From Streptococcaceae bacterium AF77-01CM03A (GTDB taxonomy: Bacteria > Bacillota > Bacilli > Lactobacillales > Streptococcaceae): a stretch of 64,000 bases of DNA. A program made the position numbers and the translations under genes. The stretch lies in contig JAQDDS010000001.1 in NCBI GenBank assembly GCA_027665725.1, positions 434,001 through 498,000 on the forward strand, written 5' to 3'. The notes under the pieces are model-generated. The model did no database searches. It was given only the letters and a program-made list of their open reading frames with translations, and was not told the origin of the DNA. How positions within the stretch are numbered: position 1 is the first letter of the stretch; every line of letters begins with the position of its first letter. Positions 50,470 through 59,611 of this stretch are shown in pieces.

Positions 50470-51284
50470 TCGTCCACCTCACCAATAAAGGCATCCTTAA
50501 CTCGATTCCAAAAACTGGTGTGGCTTGGAGTAGCAACGAAATGAATCTTATGATGGTCGATTTGGTACTCTATTTTTTCAATATTTCGGAAAGAATAGAT
50601 ACTATTATCGATAGAGATAGTATGATAATCATTTCGAGTTGGTATTAGTTCGATTTTATCCTTCTTAGGAACAATAATTGAAGAACCAAGTGTTCGATAA
50701 ATTCGATTATTCAGACTAGCAATTTCCGCCAATTGCAATGCTTCTATGGTCGGATGTAGGACAGCACCACCAAGTGATTTATTGTAGGCTGTACTTCCAG
50801 TTGGCGTTGAAACCGTTAAGCCGTCACCACGGAAACGTTCAAAGGGAACATGATTAATAATGACATCAGCAACCATAGTTCGATCCGCTCGACGAATGCT
50901 AGCTTCATTTAGCGCTCGGAAAGATTTGACTTCACCATTTTCGAGAAAGATTTTAACACTTAGAAGTGGATAAGAAACTTGAGCTCCATTATCCAACTGT
51001 AAATTTGTAACCAATTGGTCCAACTCAAAATCACGATAATCCGTATAAAAACCTAAATGTCCCGTATGAACCCCAACAAAACGAACTTTATCCAGTTGGT
51101 TTTCATACTTATGAAAAGCAGATAACAACATGCCATCACCACCAATAGAGACGACGATATCTGGATTTTTATCGTTCAGAATAAAATTATTCTTTTTTAA
51201 TCGTTCTTTTAACTCGAATAGAACTTTCTGACTCTGAGGTTTACGGTTGGCAATTAGGTCAATTCGTTTACCTGTATTCTTCAT
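50466..51284 (-). CDS. nadK: NAD kinase
   Basis: This 272-residue enzyme phosphorylates NAD to NADP. Motifs are [15 protein letters not shown] (GGDG, NAD/ATP site), [11 protein letters not shown] and [14 protein letters not shown]. The start was set at ATG 51284 ([15 protein letters not shown]), which lies within the last codons of relQ; a GTG 12 bases upstream is the alternative. Overlap on both sides shows tight coupling with relQ and the pseudouridine synthase. Confidence 0.96.
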   Translation of the reverse strand: MKNTGKRIDLIANRKPQSQKVLFELKERLKKNNFILNDKNPDIVVSIGGDGMLLSAFHKYENQLDKVRFVGVHTGHLGFYTDYRDFELDQLVTNLQLDNGAQVSYPLLSVKIFLENGEVKSFRALNEASIRRADRTMVADVIINHVPFERFRGDGLTVSTPTGSTAYNKSLGGAVLHPTIEALQLAEIASLNNRIYRTLGSSIIVPKKDKIELIPTRNDYHTISIDNSIYSFRNIEKIEYQIDHHKIHFVATPSHTSFWNRVKDAFIGEVDE

Positions 51285-51939
51285 CGGTATCGTCACTGTT
51301 TCCTACCCCGTCATTTAACTTTCTGTGCAAAGGATCAAAGAGTGCTTGCGCTTCCTGGATATCAGCACGTATTTTACTCATTTCTTCGTCAAGCTGATGT
51401 GAAATTCTGGCTGTAATCTCAAGTCGTTCCTTGATTTCTTCTGGGAAATCTCCTTGATATTTATAATTGAGAGAATGCTCGATTGTAGCCCAAAAGTTCA
51501 TAGCCAAGGTACGAATTTGAATCTCAACTAGAATAGTCTTCGCACCGTAAATCGTATCAACCGTATACTCAATAATCACATGGTAAGAACGATAACCTGA
51601 TGCCTTTCTATGAGTAATGTAATCACGTTCTTGAGCAACTCTCATATCCTGTCTTTTACGAAGGATTGAAACAACCTCGTTTACGTCGTCTACAAATTGT
51701 ACCATGACACGTAAACCTGCAATATCTTGCAAATCCTGTTCAAGTGTGTCATAGCCAATACCCCGACGTGCCATTTTTTCTTTTATACTTTCAATCGGTT
51801 TAACCCGACCCGTGACAAACTCGATTGGAGAATGTCGGTTTTGTTTTCTATATTGTTTTCGGATTCCTCGGAGTTTTATTTTCAATTCTCCGACAGCTTG
51901 AATGTAAGGATCTAAAAATTCTTCCCATTCTGTAATCAT
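51268..51939 (-). CDS. relQ: Small alarmone synthetase RelQ (GTP pyrophosphokinase)
   Basis: This 223-residue single-domain (p)ppGpp synthetase lacks HD hydrolase, TGS and ACT domains. The RelA/SpoT catalytic region is seen in [58 protein letters not shown] and [24 protein letters not shown]. RelQ enzymes answer wall and other stress and form allosteric tetramers. It leads the operon with nadK, and its promoter is a TGG-TATAAT extended -10 about 90 bases upstream. Confidence 0.95.
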   Translation of the reverse strand: MITEWEEFLDPYIQAVGELKIKLRGIRKQYRKQNRHSPIEFVTGRVKPIESIKEKMARRGIGYDTLEQDLQDIAGLRVMVQFVDDVNEVVSILRKRQDMRVAQERDYITHRKASGYRSYHVIIEYTVDTIYGAKTILVEIQIRTLAMNFWATIEHSLNYKYQGDFPEEIKERLEITARISHQLDEEMSKIRADIQEAQALFDPLHRKLNDGVGNSDDTDEEYR

Positions 51940-52027
51940 ATAACTCTTACGTCCAATTCTCTATGCAGTTTAATTTATCTAGTTTTTGATTTTCTCATGA
52001 AAATCATATACAATAAATACAATGCTT

Positions 52028-52036
52028 ATTATACCA
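52028..52036 (-). promoter_or_regulatory. relQ operon promoter (extended -10)
   Basis: On the minus strand TGG-TATAAT (52036-52028), within the divergent relQ/CYTH intergenic region. Confidence 0.55.
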
Positions 52037-52072
52037 TAAATCGCTTTCAAATATAAAGAAAAGGTTGTAAAA

Positions 52073-52642
52073 ATGAAACATTTAGAAATTGAAATGAAAA
52101 CACTTCTCAGTGAAGAAGAATATGACCGTTTGCTAGCTCAGTTTTCAGAAGTCACTCCTGTTACACAGAGAAATTACTACCTAAATACGCCGGATTTTTA
52201 CCTTCGACAGCATAAAATCGCTATGCGAATACGTACTTTTGAAAATAGTGCCGAATTAACCATTAAGATTCCTCAAGAAGTTGGAAACATGGAGTACAAT
52301 CAAGCCCTCACTCTTGAGGAAGCTAAAAATTGTCTTGACGAATGTAAACTTCCTGAAGGGATGATTCTAGAAGAACTGACTAGCCGTGGACTTTCGACCA
52401 GTGGCTGGGTGGTTTTAGGTCGCCTAACGACTATTCGTTACGAAAAGGAAACGGCTATTGGACTCATGGCACTTGATCAAAGCCACTACTTTGATATTGT
52501 AGATTATGAACTTGAATTGGAAGTTGAAAATGGTGACCAAGGAAGTCTTGATTTTCAAGTGTTCTTACAAGCCAATGATATCCATTACAAGAAAGCTCCT
52601 TCTAAATTAGTGAGATTTATAGAAAATATGAAAAAATACTGA
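52073..52642 (+). CDS. CYTH domain-containing protein
   Basis: This 189-residue protein begins with the E-x-E-x-K signature of the CYTH superfamily (LEIEMKTLL), followed by the basic tunnel residues MRIRTF and LTIKIP, the YEKETAIGLMALDQSHYFDIVDYELELEVE acidic strand and a final lysine-rich KAPSKLVRFIEN. CYTH enzymes act on triphosphates (thiamine triphosphatase, inorganic triphosphatase). The substrate is not known. It is divergent from relQ, which makes a phosphate-based messenger; a functional link is only suggested by position. Confidence 0.88.
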   Translation: MKHLEIEMKTLLSEEEYDRLLAQFSEVTPVTQRNYYLNTPDFYLRQHKIAMRIRTFENSAELTIKIPQEVGNMEYNQALTLEEAKNCLDECKLPEGMILEELTSRGLSTSGWVVLGRLTTIRYEKETAIGLMALDQSHYFDIVDYELELEVENGDQGSLDFQVFLQANDIHYKKAPSKLVRFIENMKKY

Positions 52643-52765
52643 AATTATCTTCTTTTTTTGATAAAATAGAAGGGATAAAAAATAATAGAATCTGTGAAAG
52701 AAAACACTTTCCTTCAGAATTGTTTTTTTCACTGATTTACTTAGTTTATAGAGGACGGTTTATCG

Positions 52766-53716
52766 ATGTCAGATACAAAAAATATGAAGCTTTTTTCACT
52801 TTCATCTAATCATGAAATAGCTCAAAAAATTGCAGATGCTGCAGGTGTTCCACTTGGAAAGTTATCATCACGTCAATTCTCAGATGGTGAAATCCAAGTT
52901 AATATCGAAGAAAGTGTTCGTGGATATGATGTTTATATCATCCAATCAACCAGCTACCCTGTAAATAACCACTTGATGGAACTATTAATCATGGTTGATG
53001 CCTGTGTTCGTGCTAGCGCAAATACCATTAACGTTGTTCTTCCATACTTTGGTTATGCTCGTCAAGACCGTATTGCTTCTTCTCGCGAACCTCTTACAGC
53101 TAAACTTGTTGCAAATATGTTGGTAAAAGCTGGGGTTAGTCGTGTATTGACACTGGACCTTCATGCTGTTCAGGTACAAGGTTTCTTTGATATTCCTGTA
53201 GATAACCTTTATACTATTCCGCTATTTGCAAAACACTACATTGATAAAGGTTTAACTGGTCCAGATGTGGTTGTTGTCAGCCCTAAAAACTCAGGTGTAA
53301 AGCGTGCTCGTAGCCTTGCTGAATACCTTGATGCTCCGATTGCTATCATTGACTATGCTCAAGATGATTCTGAACGTAGCCAAGGTTACATTATTGGAGA
53401 GGTTGAAGGTAAGAAAGCAATCTTAATCGATGACATTCTTAATACAGGACGTACTTTCTCTGAAGCTGCTAAAATTTTGGAACGCGATGGTGCTACTGAA
53501 ATTTACGCGGTATCCAGCCATGGATTGTTCGTTAACGGTGCTGCGGAGTTGTTAGATGCAACTGATATCAAGGAAGTCTTGGTGACAGATTCTGTATTGA
53601 CAGAAAGTAAAAAACCTAAAAATGTACAATATATTACCGCAAGCGAACTAATTGGTGATGCCATGGTTCGTATTCATGAAAGAAAACCAGTTAGTCCACT
53701 ATTTAAATTTAAATAG
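52766..53716 (+). CDS. prs: Ribose-phosphate pyrophosphokinase
   Basis: This 316-residue enzyme makes PRPP for nucleotide, His and Trp synthesis. Motifs are [34 protein letters not shown], the Mg-binding [15 protein letters not shown] and the PRPP loop [12 protein letters not shown]. Full length. It is probably the shorter-named second prs of streptococci (prs2), because of its place before a cysteine desulfurase. Ribosome site AGAGGA. No riboswitch is seen in the 123-base leader. Confidence 0.95.
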   Translation: MSDTKNMKLFSLSSNHEIAQKIADAAGVPLGKLSSRQFSDGEIQVNIEESVRGYDVYIIQSTSYPVNNHLMELLIMVDACVRASANTINVVLPYFGYARQDRIASSREPLTAKLVANMLVKAGVSRVLTLDLHAVQVQGFFDIPVDNLYTIPLFAKHYIDKGLTGPDVVVVSPKNSGVKRARSLAEYLDAPIAIIDYAQDDSERSQGYIIGEVEGKKAILIDDILNTGRTFSEAAKILERDGATEIYAVSSHGLFVNGAAELLDATDIKEVLVTDSVLTESKKPKNVQYITASELIGDAMVRIHERKPVSPLFKFK

Positions 53717-53731
53717 AAATTAGGTGAGTTT

Positions 53732-54847
53732 TTGATTTATTTAGATAATGCTGCTACGACACCTATGTCATCTGCAGCTATCTCAGCAATGACTCTTGTC
53801 ATGCAGGAGACTTATGGCAATCCTTCTAGTATTCACGGTCATGGGCGTCAGGCAGGTAAATTATTACGTGAAGCCCGTCAAGAATTAGCAGGTTTACTAG
53901 GTACAAAACCCCAACACATTTTCTTCACTTCTGGTGGTACAGAAAGTAATAATACTGCTATTATCGGCTACTGTCTTCGTCATCAAAATCGCGGAAAACA
54001 CATTATTACTACTGCTATCGAGCATCATGCTGTGCTTGAACCTATTGAATATCTAGTTGAAAAATTTGGGTTTGAAGTGACTATTTTAAAACCCGACAAT
54101 CAAGAAATCACTGCAGATCAAGTCAAAAATGCACTACGTGAAGATACTATTCTCGTTTCAACTATGTATGTTAATAATGAAACGGGTACTCTTTTACCAA
54201 TCGCTGAAATTGGTCAGATTTTAAAAGTCCATTCAGCAGCTTATCATGTAGATGCTGTTCAAGCTGTCGGGAAGTTAGAGATTCTTCCTGAAGAACTAGG
54301 GATAGATTTCCTCAGTGCTTCTGCTCATAAATTTCACGGTCCAAAGGGTATCGGTTTCCTATACGCTGCTTCTACAGATTTTGATCCTTATCTTCATGGT
54401 GGAGATCAAGAACAGAAAAAAAGAGCAGGGACAGAAAATCTTCCCGCAATTATAGGTATGGTTGCAGCTCTTAAGGACGATATAAATCATCTAGAGGCTA
54501 ACTTTAGTAAAGTTCAAAAACTACAGGAAGTTTTTCTAAGTGAAATGGCTGGATCAACCTATTATCTCAATCAAGGTAAAGAGCAACTCCCTTATGTCCT
54601 AAATATCGGATTTCCGGGACAACGCAACGATCTACTACTACTTCGTTTAGACCTTGAAGGTATTTCTATTTCAACAGGTTCTGCTTGTACAGCTGGTGTT
54701 GTTCAGGTCAGTCATGTTCTTCAAGCCTTCTACGGAGAAGAATCTCCTCGCTTACACGAGTCTGTACGTGTCAGCATTTCACCTCAAAATACAGAACAAG
54801 AAATGATAACTCTTGCTAAAACTCTTAAAAATATCATCGGAGGATAA
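53732..54847 (+). CDS. Cysteine desulfurase (NifS/IscS-like)
   Basis: This 371-residue PLP enzyme takes sulfur from cysteine. The cofactor lysine is in SASAHKFHGPKGIGFLY and the active cysteine loop is STGSACTAGVVQVSHVL; the N-terminus is YLDNAATTPMS. It starts with TTG at 53732 (LIYLDNAATTP), preceded by AGGTGAG; no ATG fits. It may supply sulfur for tRNA thiolation, as housekeeping Fe-S assembly in streptococci uses SufS. It is followed six bases later by a DUF1831 gene. Confidence 0.93.
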   Translation: MIYLDNAATTPMSSAAISAMTLVMQETYGNPSSIHGHGRQAGKLLREARQELAGLLGTKPQHIFFTSGGTESNNTAIIGYCLRHQNRGKHIITTAIEHHAVLEPIEYLVEKFGFEVTILKPDNQEITADQVKNALREDTILVSTMYVNNETGTLLPIAEIGQILKVHSAAYHVDAVQAVGKLEILPEELGIDFLSASAHKFHGPKGIGFLYAASTDFDPYLHGGDQEQKKRAGTENLPAIIGMVAALKDDINHLEANFSKVQKLQEVFLSEMAGSTYYLNQGKEQLPYVLNIGFPGQRNDLLLLRLDLEGISISTGSACTAGVVQVSHVLQAFYGEESPRLHESVRVSISPQNTEQEMITLAKTLKNIIGG

Positions 54848-54852
54848 ACTTA

Positions 54853-55200
54853 ATGGCATTTGAACAAACGATTAAACTTAAAAATTGTCGTTACGAATAC
54901 ACACTTAGTCCAACTGTTAAAAAATTTACGCTTAAAGATAATACTTTTTTTGAAACTAAAGTTGGTAACTATGAATTAACGCGCCTACTTGAAAAAGTTC
55001 CAAATAGCGGAGAAGGATTCCAACTTAAGATTATCATCAACAAAGACTTGACTGGTGTAAAAATCAATATCACTGATAAATTTGGTCTACGTTTAGTTGA
55101 TATCTTCAAATCAGAAGAAACTCATATCCACCAAGAGAAATTCTACTTTTTGATGGATAGCCTGGTTGAACGTGGCGTATTTACAAAAAGCGAAAGATAG
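54853..55200 (+). CDS. DUF1831 domain-containing protein
   Basis: This 115-residue small acidic/basic-mixed protein has no membrane segment. The sequence FEQTIKLKNCRYEYTLSPTVKKFTLKDNTFFETKVGNYE is typical of DUF1831, found next to cysteine desulfurase genes in streptococci and lactobacilli. Function is not known; the constant linkage suggests a role with that enzyme (inference). It is co-transcribed, with a nine-base gap to the next small gene. Confidence 0.8.
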   Translation: MAFEQTIKLKNCRYEYTLSPTVKKFTLKDNTFFETKVGNYELTRLLEKVPNSGEGFQLKIIINKDLTGVKINITDKFGLRLVDIFKSEETHIHQEKFYFLMDSLVERGVFTKSER

Positions 55201-55209
55201 AAGGTCATT

Positions 55210-55425
55210 ATGTTTCGATTAACTTACAAGGACTCCTATCAAGTAGAGCGTGTGCAAGAATATGAAGACTATGAAGCTCTTATGCTCTCTCTATCGGGTT
55301 GTGTAACTCTCCCTGATACTACTCATATTACTTCATTAACACATGATGGAGTTGAAATCTATCAAGGGCTTCTAGGTAACCTCTACCGCTTTTTAAGAAC
55401 TTACCACGAGACGAAGATAAACTAA
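55210..55425 (+). CDS. DUF4649 small protein
   Basis: This 71-residue cytosolic protein begins MFRLTYKDSYQVERVQEYEDYEALMLSLSGC. It appears to be the DUF4649 family of streptococci, of unknown function. Ribosome site AGAAGG overlaps the previous stop. It closes the prs-nifS-like unit, and the terminator stem overlaps its stop codon. Confidence 0.72.
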   Translation: MFRLTYKDSYQVERVQEYEDYEALMLSLSGCVTLPDTTHITSLTHDGVEIYQGLLGNLYRFLRTYHETKIN

Positions 55426-55447
55426 GATTTTTTCTTAGTTTTTTTTT
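55420..55447 (+). terminator. Terminator before rex
   Basis: AACTAAGA and TCTTAGTT form a stem around TTTTT and are followed by seven T. Confidence 0.85.
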
Positions 55448-55452
55448 CGTTA

Positions 55453-55484
55453 TTGTTGCAATTTTCACAAGCTTTCTATAAAAT
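55453..55484 (+). promoter_or_regulatory. rex promoter with overlapping Rex operator
   Basis: TTGCAA (55456-55461), 17-base spacer, TAAAAT (55479-55484). TTGTTGCAATTTTCACAA at 55453-55470 fits the Rex consensus TTGTGAA-N4-TTCACAA: right half perfect, left half 4 of 7. It covers the -35, so Rex probably represses itself. Confidence 0.6.
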
Positions 55485-55508
55485 AGTAAATAGAAAGGTT
55501 GTGATTTT

Positions 55509-56150
55509 GTGAAAGAAAAACAGTCTGCTATTCCTAAAGCAACAGCAAAGAGACTTTCTCTTTATTACCGTATTTTTAAAAGATTTAATGCCGAGAAAAT
55601 TGAAAGAGCTAATTCCAAACAAATTGCAGAAGCGATTGGAATTGATTCTGCCACTGTTCGTCGTGACTTCTCTTACTTTGGCGAACTTGGACGTCGTGGA
55701 TTTGGCTATGATGTCAAAAAGCTCATGAACTTTTTCGCTGATCTTTTAAATGATAATTCTATTACCAATGTTATGCTTGTGGGTATTGGAAATATGGGAC
55801 ATGCCCTCCTCCACTACCGCTTTCATGAGCGTAACAAAATGAAAATCATCATGGCTTTTGACCTAGATGATCATCCTGAGGTTGGTACCAAGACACCCGA
55901 CGGTGTTCCAATCTATGGAATCTCACAAATAAAGGATAAAATTAAGGATAGTGATGTTAAAACTGCTATTCTTACTGTTCCTAGTGTTAAATCTCAAGAA
56001 GTTGCGGAACTTTTGGTTGATGCTGGTATCAAAGGTATCCTCAGTTTTTCTCCTGTTCACCTACATCTTCCTAAAGATGTAGTTGTTCAGTATGTCGATC
56101 TTACTAGCGAACTTCAAACCCTCCTCTATTTCATGCGAAAAGAGGATTAG
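55509..56150 (+). CDS. rex: Redox-sensing transcriptional repressor Rex
   Basis: The protein has 213 residues. The N-terminal winged helix (residues about 8-80; [34 protein letters not shown]) binds DNA and the C-terminal Rossmann domain ([18 protein letters not shown]) senses NADH/NAD. When NADH is high, Rex leaves operators of fermentation genes. Starts with GTG at 55509 after AGAAAGG. Likely targets in this window include rex itself; the dehydrogenase operon shows only half-sites. Confidence 0.96.
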   Translation: MKEKQSAIPKATAKRLSLYYRIFKRFNAEKIERANSKQIAEAIGIDSATVRRDFSYFGELGRRGFGYDVKKLMNFFADLLNDNSITNVMLVGIGNMGHALLHYRFHERNKMKIIMAFDLDDHPEVGTKTPDGVPIYGISQIKDKIKDSDVKTAILTVPSVKSQEVAELLVDAGIKGILSFSPVHLHLPKDVVVQYVDLTSELQTLLYFMRKED

Positions 56151-56165
56151 AAAGCGAATTGATTT

Positions 56166-56855
56166 ATGAAAAAACCAGTTATTGGGATTACAGGAAACGA
56201 AAAAGCCCATCCAGACGATGAGCTTATGATGAGTTATGCTGCCAAAGGCTTTGTTGAAGGAGTTAAGGAAGCTGGAGGTATCCCCATTATCCTACCAATT
56301 GGTGATGAAGAAATGGCTAGCTACTACATTAGCCTGATTGATAAATTAATCCTAACAGGTGGTCAAAATGTTGATCCAAAATTCTACGGTGAACCAAAGG
56401 TCGTCGATAGCGATGATTACCACCTTCAAAGAGACATTTTTGAACTAGCACTTATCAGAGAAGCTATCAAACAGAATAAACCAATTTTTTCTGTCTGTCG
56501 TGGTACCCAGCTCTTTAATGTTGCCATGGGTGGAACTCTTTATCAAGATATCGAGGATCATTGGCAGGATACATCAGCTGAATACACAACCCAGCGACTT
56601 GTCACTGAACCAGATACTATTCTTCGAGAATTCTATGGGGAAATCTCCCATATCAACTCTTTCCATCATCAGAGCATCAAAGATTTAGCTCCGAATCTAA
56701 AGGTTGTAGCACATGATCCTAAAGATGGTGTTATCGAGGCTGTAACAAGTACGGATGGTTTCCCTTATCTCGGTGTTCAATGGCATCCAGAATTTCTCTT
56801 TGAAAATCGCCCAAAAGATAAAACACTTTTCGACTATGTCGTCAATGAATTATAA
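56166..56855 (+). CDS. Class I glutamine amidotransferase-like hydrolase (gamma-glutamyl-GABA hydrolase family)
   Basis: This 229-residue Peptidase C26/PuuD-like protein has the nucleophile elbow FSVCRGTQLFNVAMGGTLYQDI (Cys), and the His-Glu pair in LGVQWHPEFLFEN. The N-terminus KKPVIGITGNEKAHPDD is typical. Members hydrolyse gamma-glutamyl bonds; a role in gamma-glutamyl-GABA breakdown is not certain in streptococci. It lies 15 bases after rex and is probably co-transcribed. Confidence 0.88.
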   Translation: MKKPVIGITGNEKAHPDDELMMSYAAKGFVEGVKEAGGIPIILPIGDEEMASYYISLIDKLILTGGQNVDPKFYGEPKVVDSDDYHLQRDIFELALIREAIKQNKPIFSVCRGTQLFNVAMGGTLYQDIEDHWQDTSAEYTTQRLVTEPDTILREFYGEISHINSFHHQSIKDLAPNLKVVAHDPKDGVIEAVTSTDGFPYLGVQWHPEFLFENRPKDKTLFDYVVNEL

Positions 56856-56879
56856 TTTCGATAAATTAGTTAATTAATT

Positions 56880-57393
56880 ATGAATGAACTTAACATCCCT
56901 TCTACTCATGAACTTTTAAGAGATTTAGAAATTAATGTCTTAACATCTGTTAAGAGCAAGGAAATTGACCATTTCTCAACCTATAAGGAAAAGAAAATAG
57001 AAGTTTATTTTCAACATTCTAATCTATATAGTCTTTTAATGGCATATAGTTACCAATCATTTTCTAAGAATAAAGAGTATCTCGACAAACTCTCACTAAA
57101 AGACAAACAAAAAGAACTGAAAAAAAATCTCTAAAAAGGCAAAACCATTTTGTAAAAAGGCAGATGCCAAATTTAAAGGCAGATTTCGTTCTTCGCTTGT
57201 TTTTTACAGAGATATCTTGATCCACTCCAAAAAGTATTATAAAATTAAAGATTTCAATGCTATTGTCGACTTTATCGTGCAAGAAAAGTTGCTAGTCCCT
57301 GCAATTGATCCTCTTCCTAAAATTGATATGAAGGAAGTAGAGTCTTACGCTTTACAAGCGATTGAGCAGGGTCCTCTAAACTTCAAAAAATAA
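56880..57393 (+). pseudogene. Frameshifted gene of unknown function
   Basis: The first part (56880-57134, 84 residues: MNELNIPSTHELLRDLEINV...) stops at a TAA after a run of eight A at 57120-57127. With seven A the frame would continue (KKISKKAKPFCKKADAKF...NFKK) to the TAA at 57391-57393, a 170-residue basic protein. The downstream 264 bases are fully open in that frame. I do not recognise the family. Slippage, an authentic mutation or a sequencing error are all possible. It ends two bases before the convergent radC stop. Confidence 0.7.
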
Positions 57394-57395
57394 TC

Positions 57396-58076
57396 CTATA
57401 TCAGGTCCGTCTTCTCACGGTAACTAAAATAATCGGAATGTGAGACGATAAGATGATCCAATAAGACCAATCCCATTAACTCGCAAGCTTCTTTAACAAG
57501 CTTCGTCACATGGTCATCATTGGGGCTAGGAACTACTGCCCCTGATGGATGATTGTGAACAAGAATTACAGATGTTGCCATGTGCTTTAGGGCATAGTGG
57601 AGAATTTCTCTAGGTTCAGCAATGCTTCTCGTAGCAGATCCTATAAAAATAGTCTGCTGGTGAATGATTTGATTTTGAGTATTCAGATAGAGCGCCACTA
57701 GGTGCTCTTGTTTTTTATCTCCAAGCTCAGCTTGCATCTTTTTAGCTAATTTACGACTGCTAAGAATGCTCTCCATTTCCACTGTTTCCCTTTTATGGAT
57801 ACGGTAGCCTAATTCGATAACAGCTTGTAATTCGATAGCCTTAACACGTCCAATACCTGATAAAGTCTGCAATTCCTGTAGGCTCATTTTTTTTAAATCT
57901 GTTAGGCAAGTTAGGTTATTTAAAACCTTCTGTGCTATTTCAAAAACATTGGCCTGTTTTGTTCCTGTCCTTAGTAATATTGCCAGTAATTCTTGATTGC
58001 TGAGTGCTTCTACTCCCTCTCTGACTAGTCTCTCTCTTGGTAAAAGCGAATCTTCTTGAAATGAAATACTATACAT
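57396..58076 (-). CDS. radC: RadC family protein
   Basis: This 226-residue protein has a helix-hairpin-helix N-terminus ([22 protein letters not shown]) and a JAMM/MPN-like domain with H-x-H-P-S-G ([18 protein letters not shown]). In pneumococci radC belongs to the late competence (ComX) regulon, but its role in repair or transformation is unproven. The ATG at 58076 follows GAGGAGG. An ATG or in-frame start 15 bases upstream (MRRIF) lies within the ribosome site and is rejected. Confidence 0.93.
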   Translation of the reverse strand: MYSISFQEDSLLPRERLVREGVEALSNQELLAILLRTGTKQANVFEIAQKVLNNLTCLTDLKKMSLQELQTLSGIGRVKAIELQAVIELGYRIHKRETVEMESILSSRKLAKKMQAELGDKKQEHLVALYLNTQNQIIHQQTIFIGSATRSIAEPREILHYALKHMATSVILVHNHPSGAVVPSPNDDHVTKLVKEACELMGLVLLDHLIVSHSDYFSYREKTDLI

Positions 58077-58096
58077 AAAAATCCTCCTCACTTTAT

Positions 58097-58104
58097 TATT
58101 CGTG
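58097..58104 (-). promoter_or_regulatory. Possible ComX (cin) box of radC
   Basis: On the minus strand CACGAATA, 7 of 8 matches to the competence sigma factor box TACGAATA, 20 bases before the radC ATG with the ribosome site between. Confidence 0.5.
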
Positions 58105-58139
58105 AGAAGGATGTTTAATTCGATAAAAACTAGTTTTTT

Positions 58140-59420
58140 TTAGATTTTTTCAAGTGCAAGACGCAAATCTTCAATCAAATCATCGACATTTTCAAGACCG
58201 ATTGAGAGACGGATTTGATTTTTAGTTACTCCTGCTGCTTCTAAATCAGAGTCTGACAACTGAGCATGGGTTGTAGTTGCCGGATGAACGACCAATGATT
58301 TTGCATCTGCAACATTGGCTAGGTTTGAAAAGATTTCTAAGTTATCAATCACTTTACGTGCTTCTGCTTCTCCGCCTTTAACGTGGAAGGTAAAGATTGA
58401 TCCGACCCCTTTTGGTAAGTATTTTTCAGCCAAGGCATGGTATGGACTATCTGGAAGTTTTGGATAATTAACTTTTTCAACCTTTGGATGGTTTACAAGG
58501 AAATCAACGATTTTCTCAGCATTTTGAACATGACGTTCAACTCGAAGAGAAAGTGTTTCAAGACCTTGTAAAAGCAAGAATGAGTTAAACGGTGAAAGAG
58601 CAGCTCCCATATCTCGAAGTAACTGAACGCGAGCAGCTACGATAAAGGCTGCAGCACCAACATCACGAGTATAACTGATATTGTGGTAGCTTGGATCTTC
58701 TTCGACTAATTGAGGGAATTTCCCTGAAGCTGCCCAGTCAAATTTACCGCTATCAACGATGACACCACCAATAGTTGTACCGTGACCACCGATAAACTTA
58801 GTTGCCGAGTGAACTGAGATATCTACACCGTGTGAAAAGACATTAATGAGATATGGTGTTGCAAATGTATTGTCAGAAACCAAAGGAATTTGATGTTTGT
58901 GAGCAATTTCAGCAATTTTTTCGATATCGGGAATGTTGATAACTGGATTACCCAAGGTTTCAATCAAGACAAGTTTTGTATTGTCTTTAATAGCTTCTTC
59001 CACTTCTTCTAAATTGTCAATATCAACAAAAGTTGTGGTAATTCCATAACGAGGAAGAGTTTCTTTCAAGAGGTTAAAAGTACCACCATAGATAGTAGAT
59101 GCCGCAACTACATGGTCTCCTGCATGAGCTAGTCCAAGAATGGTATAAGTAAGAGCTGCCATCCCAGAAGCTGTGGCAAGTGCACCTACTCCGCCTTCAA
59201 GGGCAGCGATACGCTCTTCAAAGGCTGATGTTGTTGGATTGGTAATACGAGTATAGATATTTCCAGCTTTTTGAAGGGCAAAAAGCTCTGCACCTTCTTG
59301 GGTATCTTCAAATACAAAAGATGTCGTTTGGTAAATAGGAACTGCACGAGATTTTGTAGTCGCATCTACCACTTGTCCTGCATGCAATTGTAGGGTTTCA
59401 AATTTAAATTCACGAGTCAT
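58140..59420 (-). CDS. metY: O-acetylhomoserine aminocarboxypropyltransferase / cysteine synthase
   Basis: This 426-residue Cys/Met-metabolism PLP enzyme joins O-acetylhomoserine with sulfide to make homocysteine. The cofactor lysine is in VHSATKFIGGHGTTIGG; the N-terminal FETLQLHAGQ...RAVPIYQTTSFVFEDT and the long C-terminal region are typical of MetY rather than MetB/MetC. It is monocistronic, with a good promoter upstream and divergent from the VIT1-like gene. Confidence 0.94.
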   Translation of the reverse strand: MTREFKFETLQLHAGQVVDATTKSRAVPIYQTTSFVFEDTQEGAELFALQKAGNIYTRITNPTTSAFEERIAALEGGVGALATASGMAALTYTILGLAHAGDHVVAASTIYGGTFNLLKETLPRYGITTTFVDIDNLEEVEEAIKDNTKLVLIETLGNPVINIPDIEKIAEIAHKHQIPLVSDNTFATPYLINVFSHGVDISVHSATKFIGGHGTTIGGVIVDSGKFDWAASGKFPQLVEEDPSYHNISYTRDVGAAAFIVAARVQLLRDMGAALSPFNSFLLLQGLETLSLRVERHVQNAEKIVDFLVNHPKVEKVNYPKLPDSPYHALAEKYLPKGVGSIFTFHVKGGEAEARKVIDNLEIFSNLANVADAKSLVVHPATTTHAQLSDSDLEAAGVTKNQIRLSIGLENVDDLIEDLRLALEKI

Positions 59421-59450
59421 TGTGAGTCCTCCTAAGATTTCATTAGCTTC

Positions 59451-59479
59451 ATTGTATCACCTAATTCGCTCGGTTACAA
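59451..59479 (-). promoter_or_regulatory. metY promoter
   Basis: On the minus strand TTGTAA (59479-59474), 17-base spacer, TGA-TACAAT (59459-59451). Confidence 0.7.
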
Positions 59480-59508
59480 ATACAACTTTGTTATATCTTG
59501 GCATAAGA

Positions 59509-59524
59509 AATAGCTATGGCTATT
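59509..59524. promoter_or_regulatory. Inverted repeat between metY and the VIT1-like gene
   Basis: AATAGC and GCTATT around TATG, about 30 bases upstream of the metY -35 and 40 bases upstream of the VIT1-like -35. It could be an operator shared by the divergent promoters; no regulator is identified. Confidence 0.35.
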
Positions 59525-59563
59525 ATTAGAATTGTAGAACTTTTTTCAGATAGTTTAAAAAGT

Positions 59564-59592
59564 TTGTATTCAATTCTCCTATACTTTATAAT
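59564..59592 (+). promoter_or_regulatory. Promoter of the VIT1-like gene
   Basis: TTGTAT (59564-59569), 17-base spacer, TATAAT (59587-59592). Confidence 0.75.
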
Positions 59593-59611
59593 GTTTAGAA
59601 AGGAGATCACT

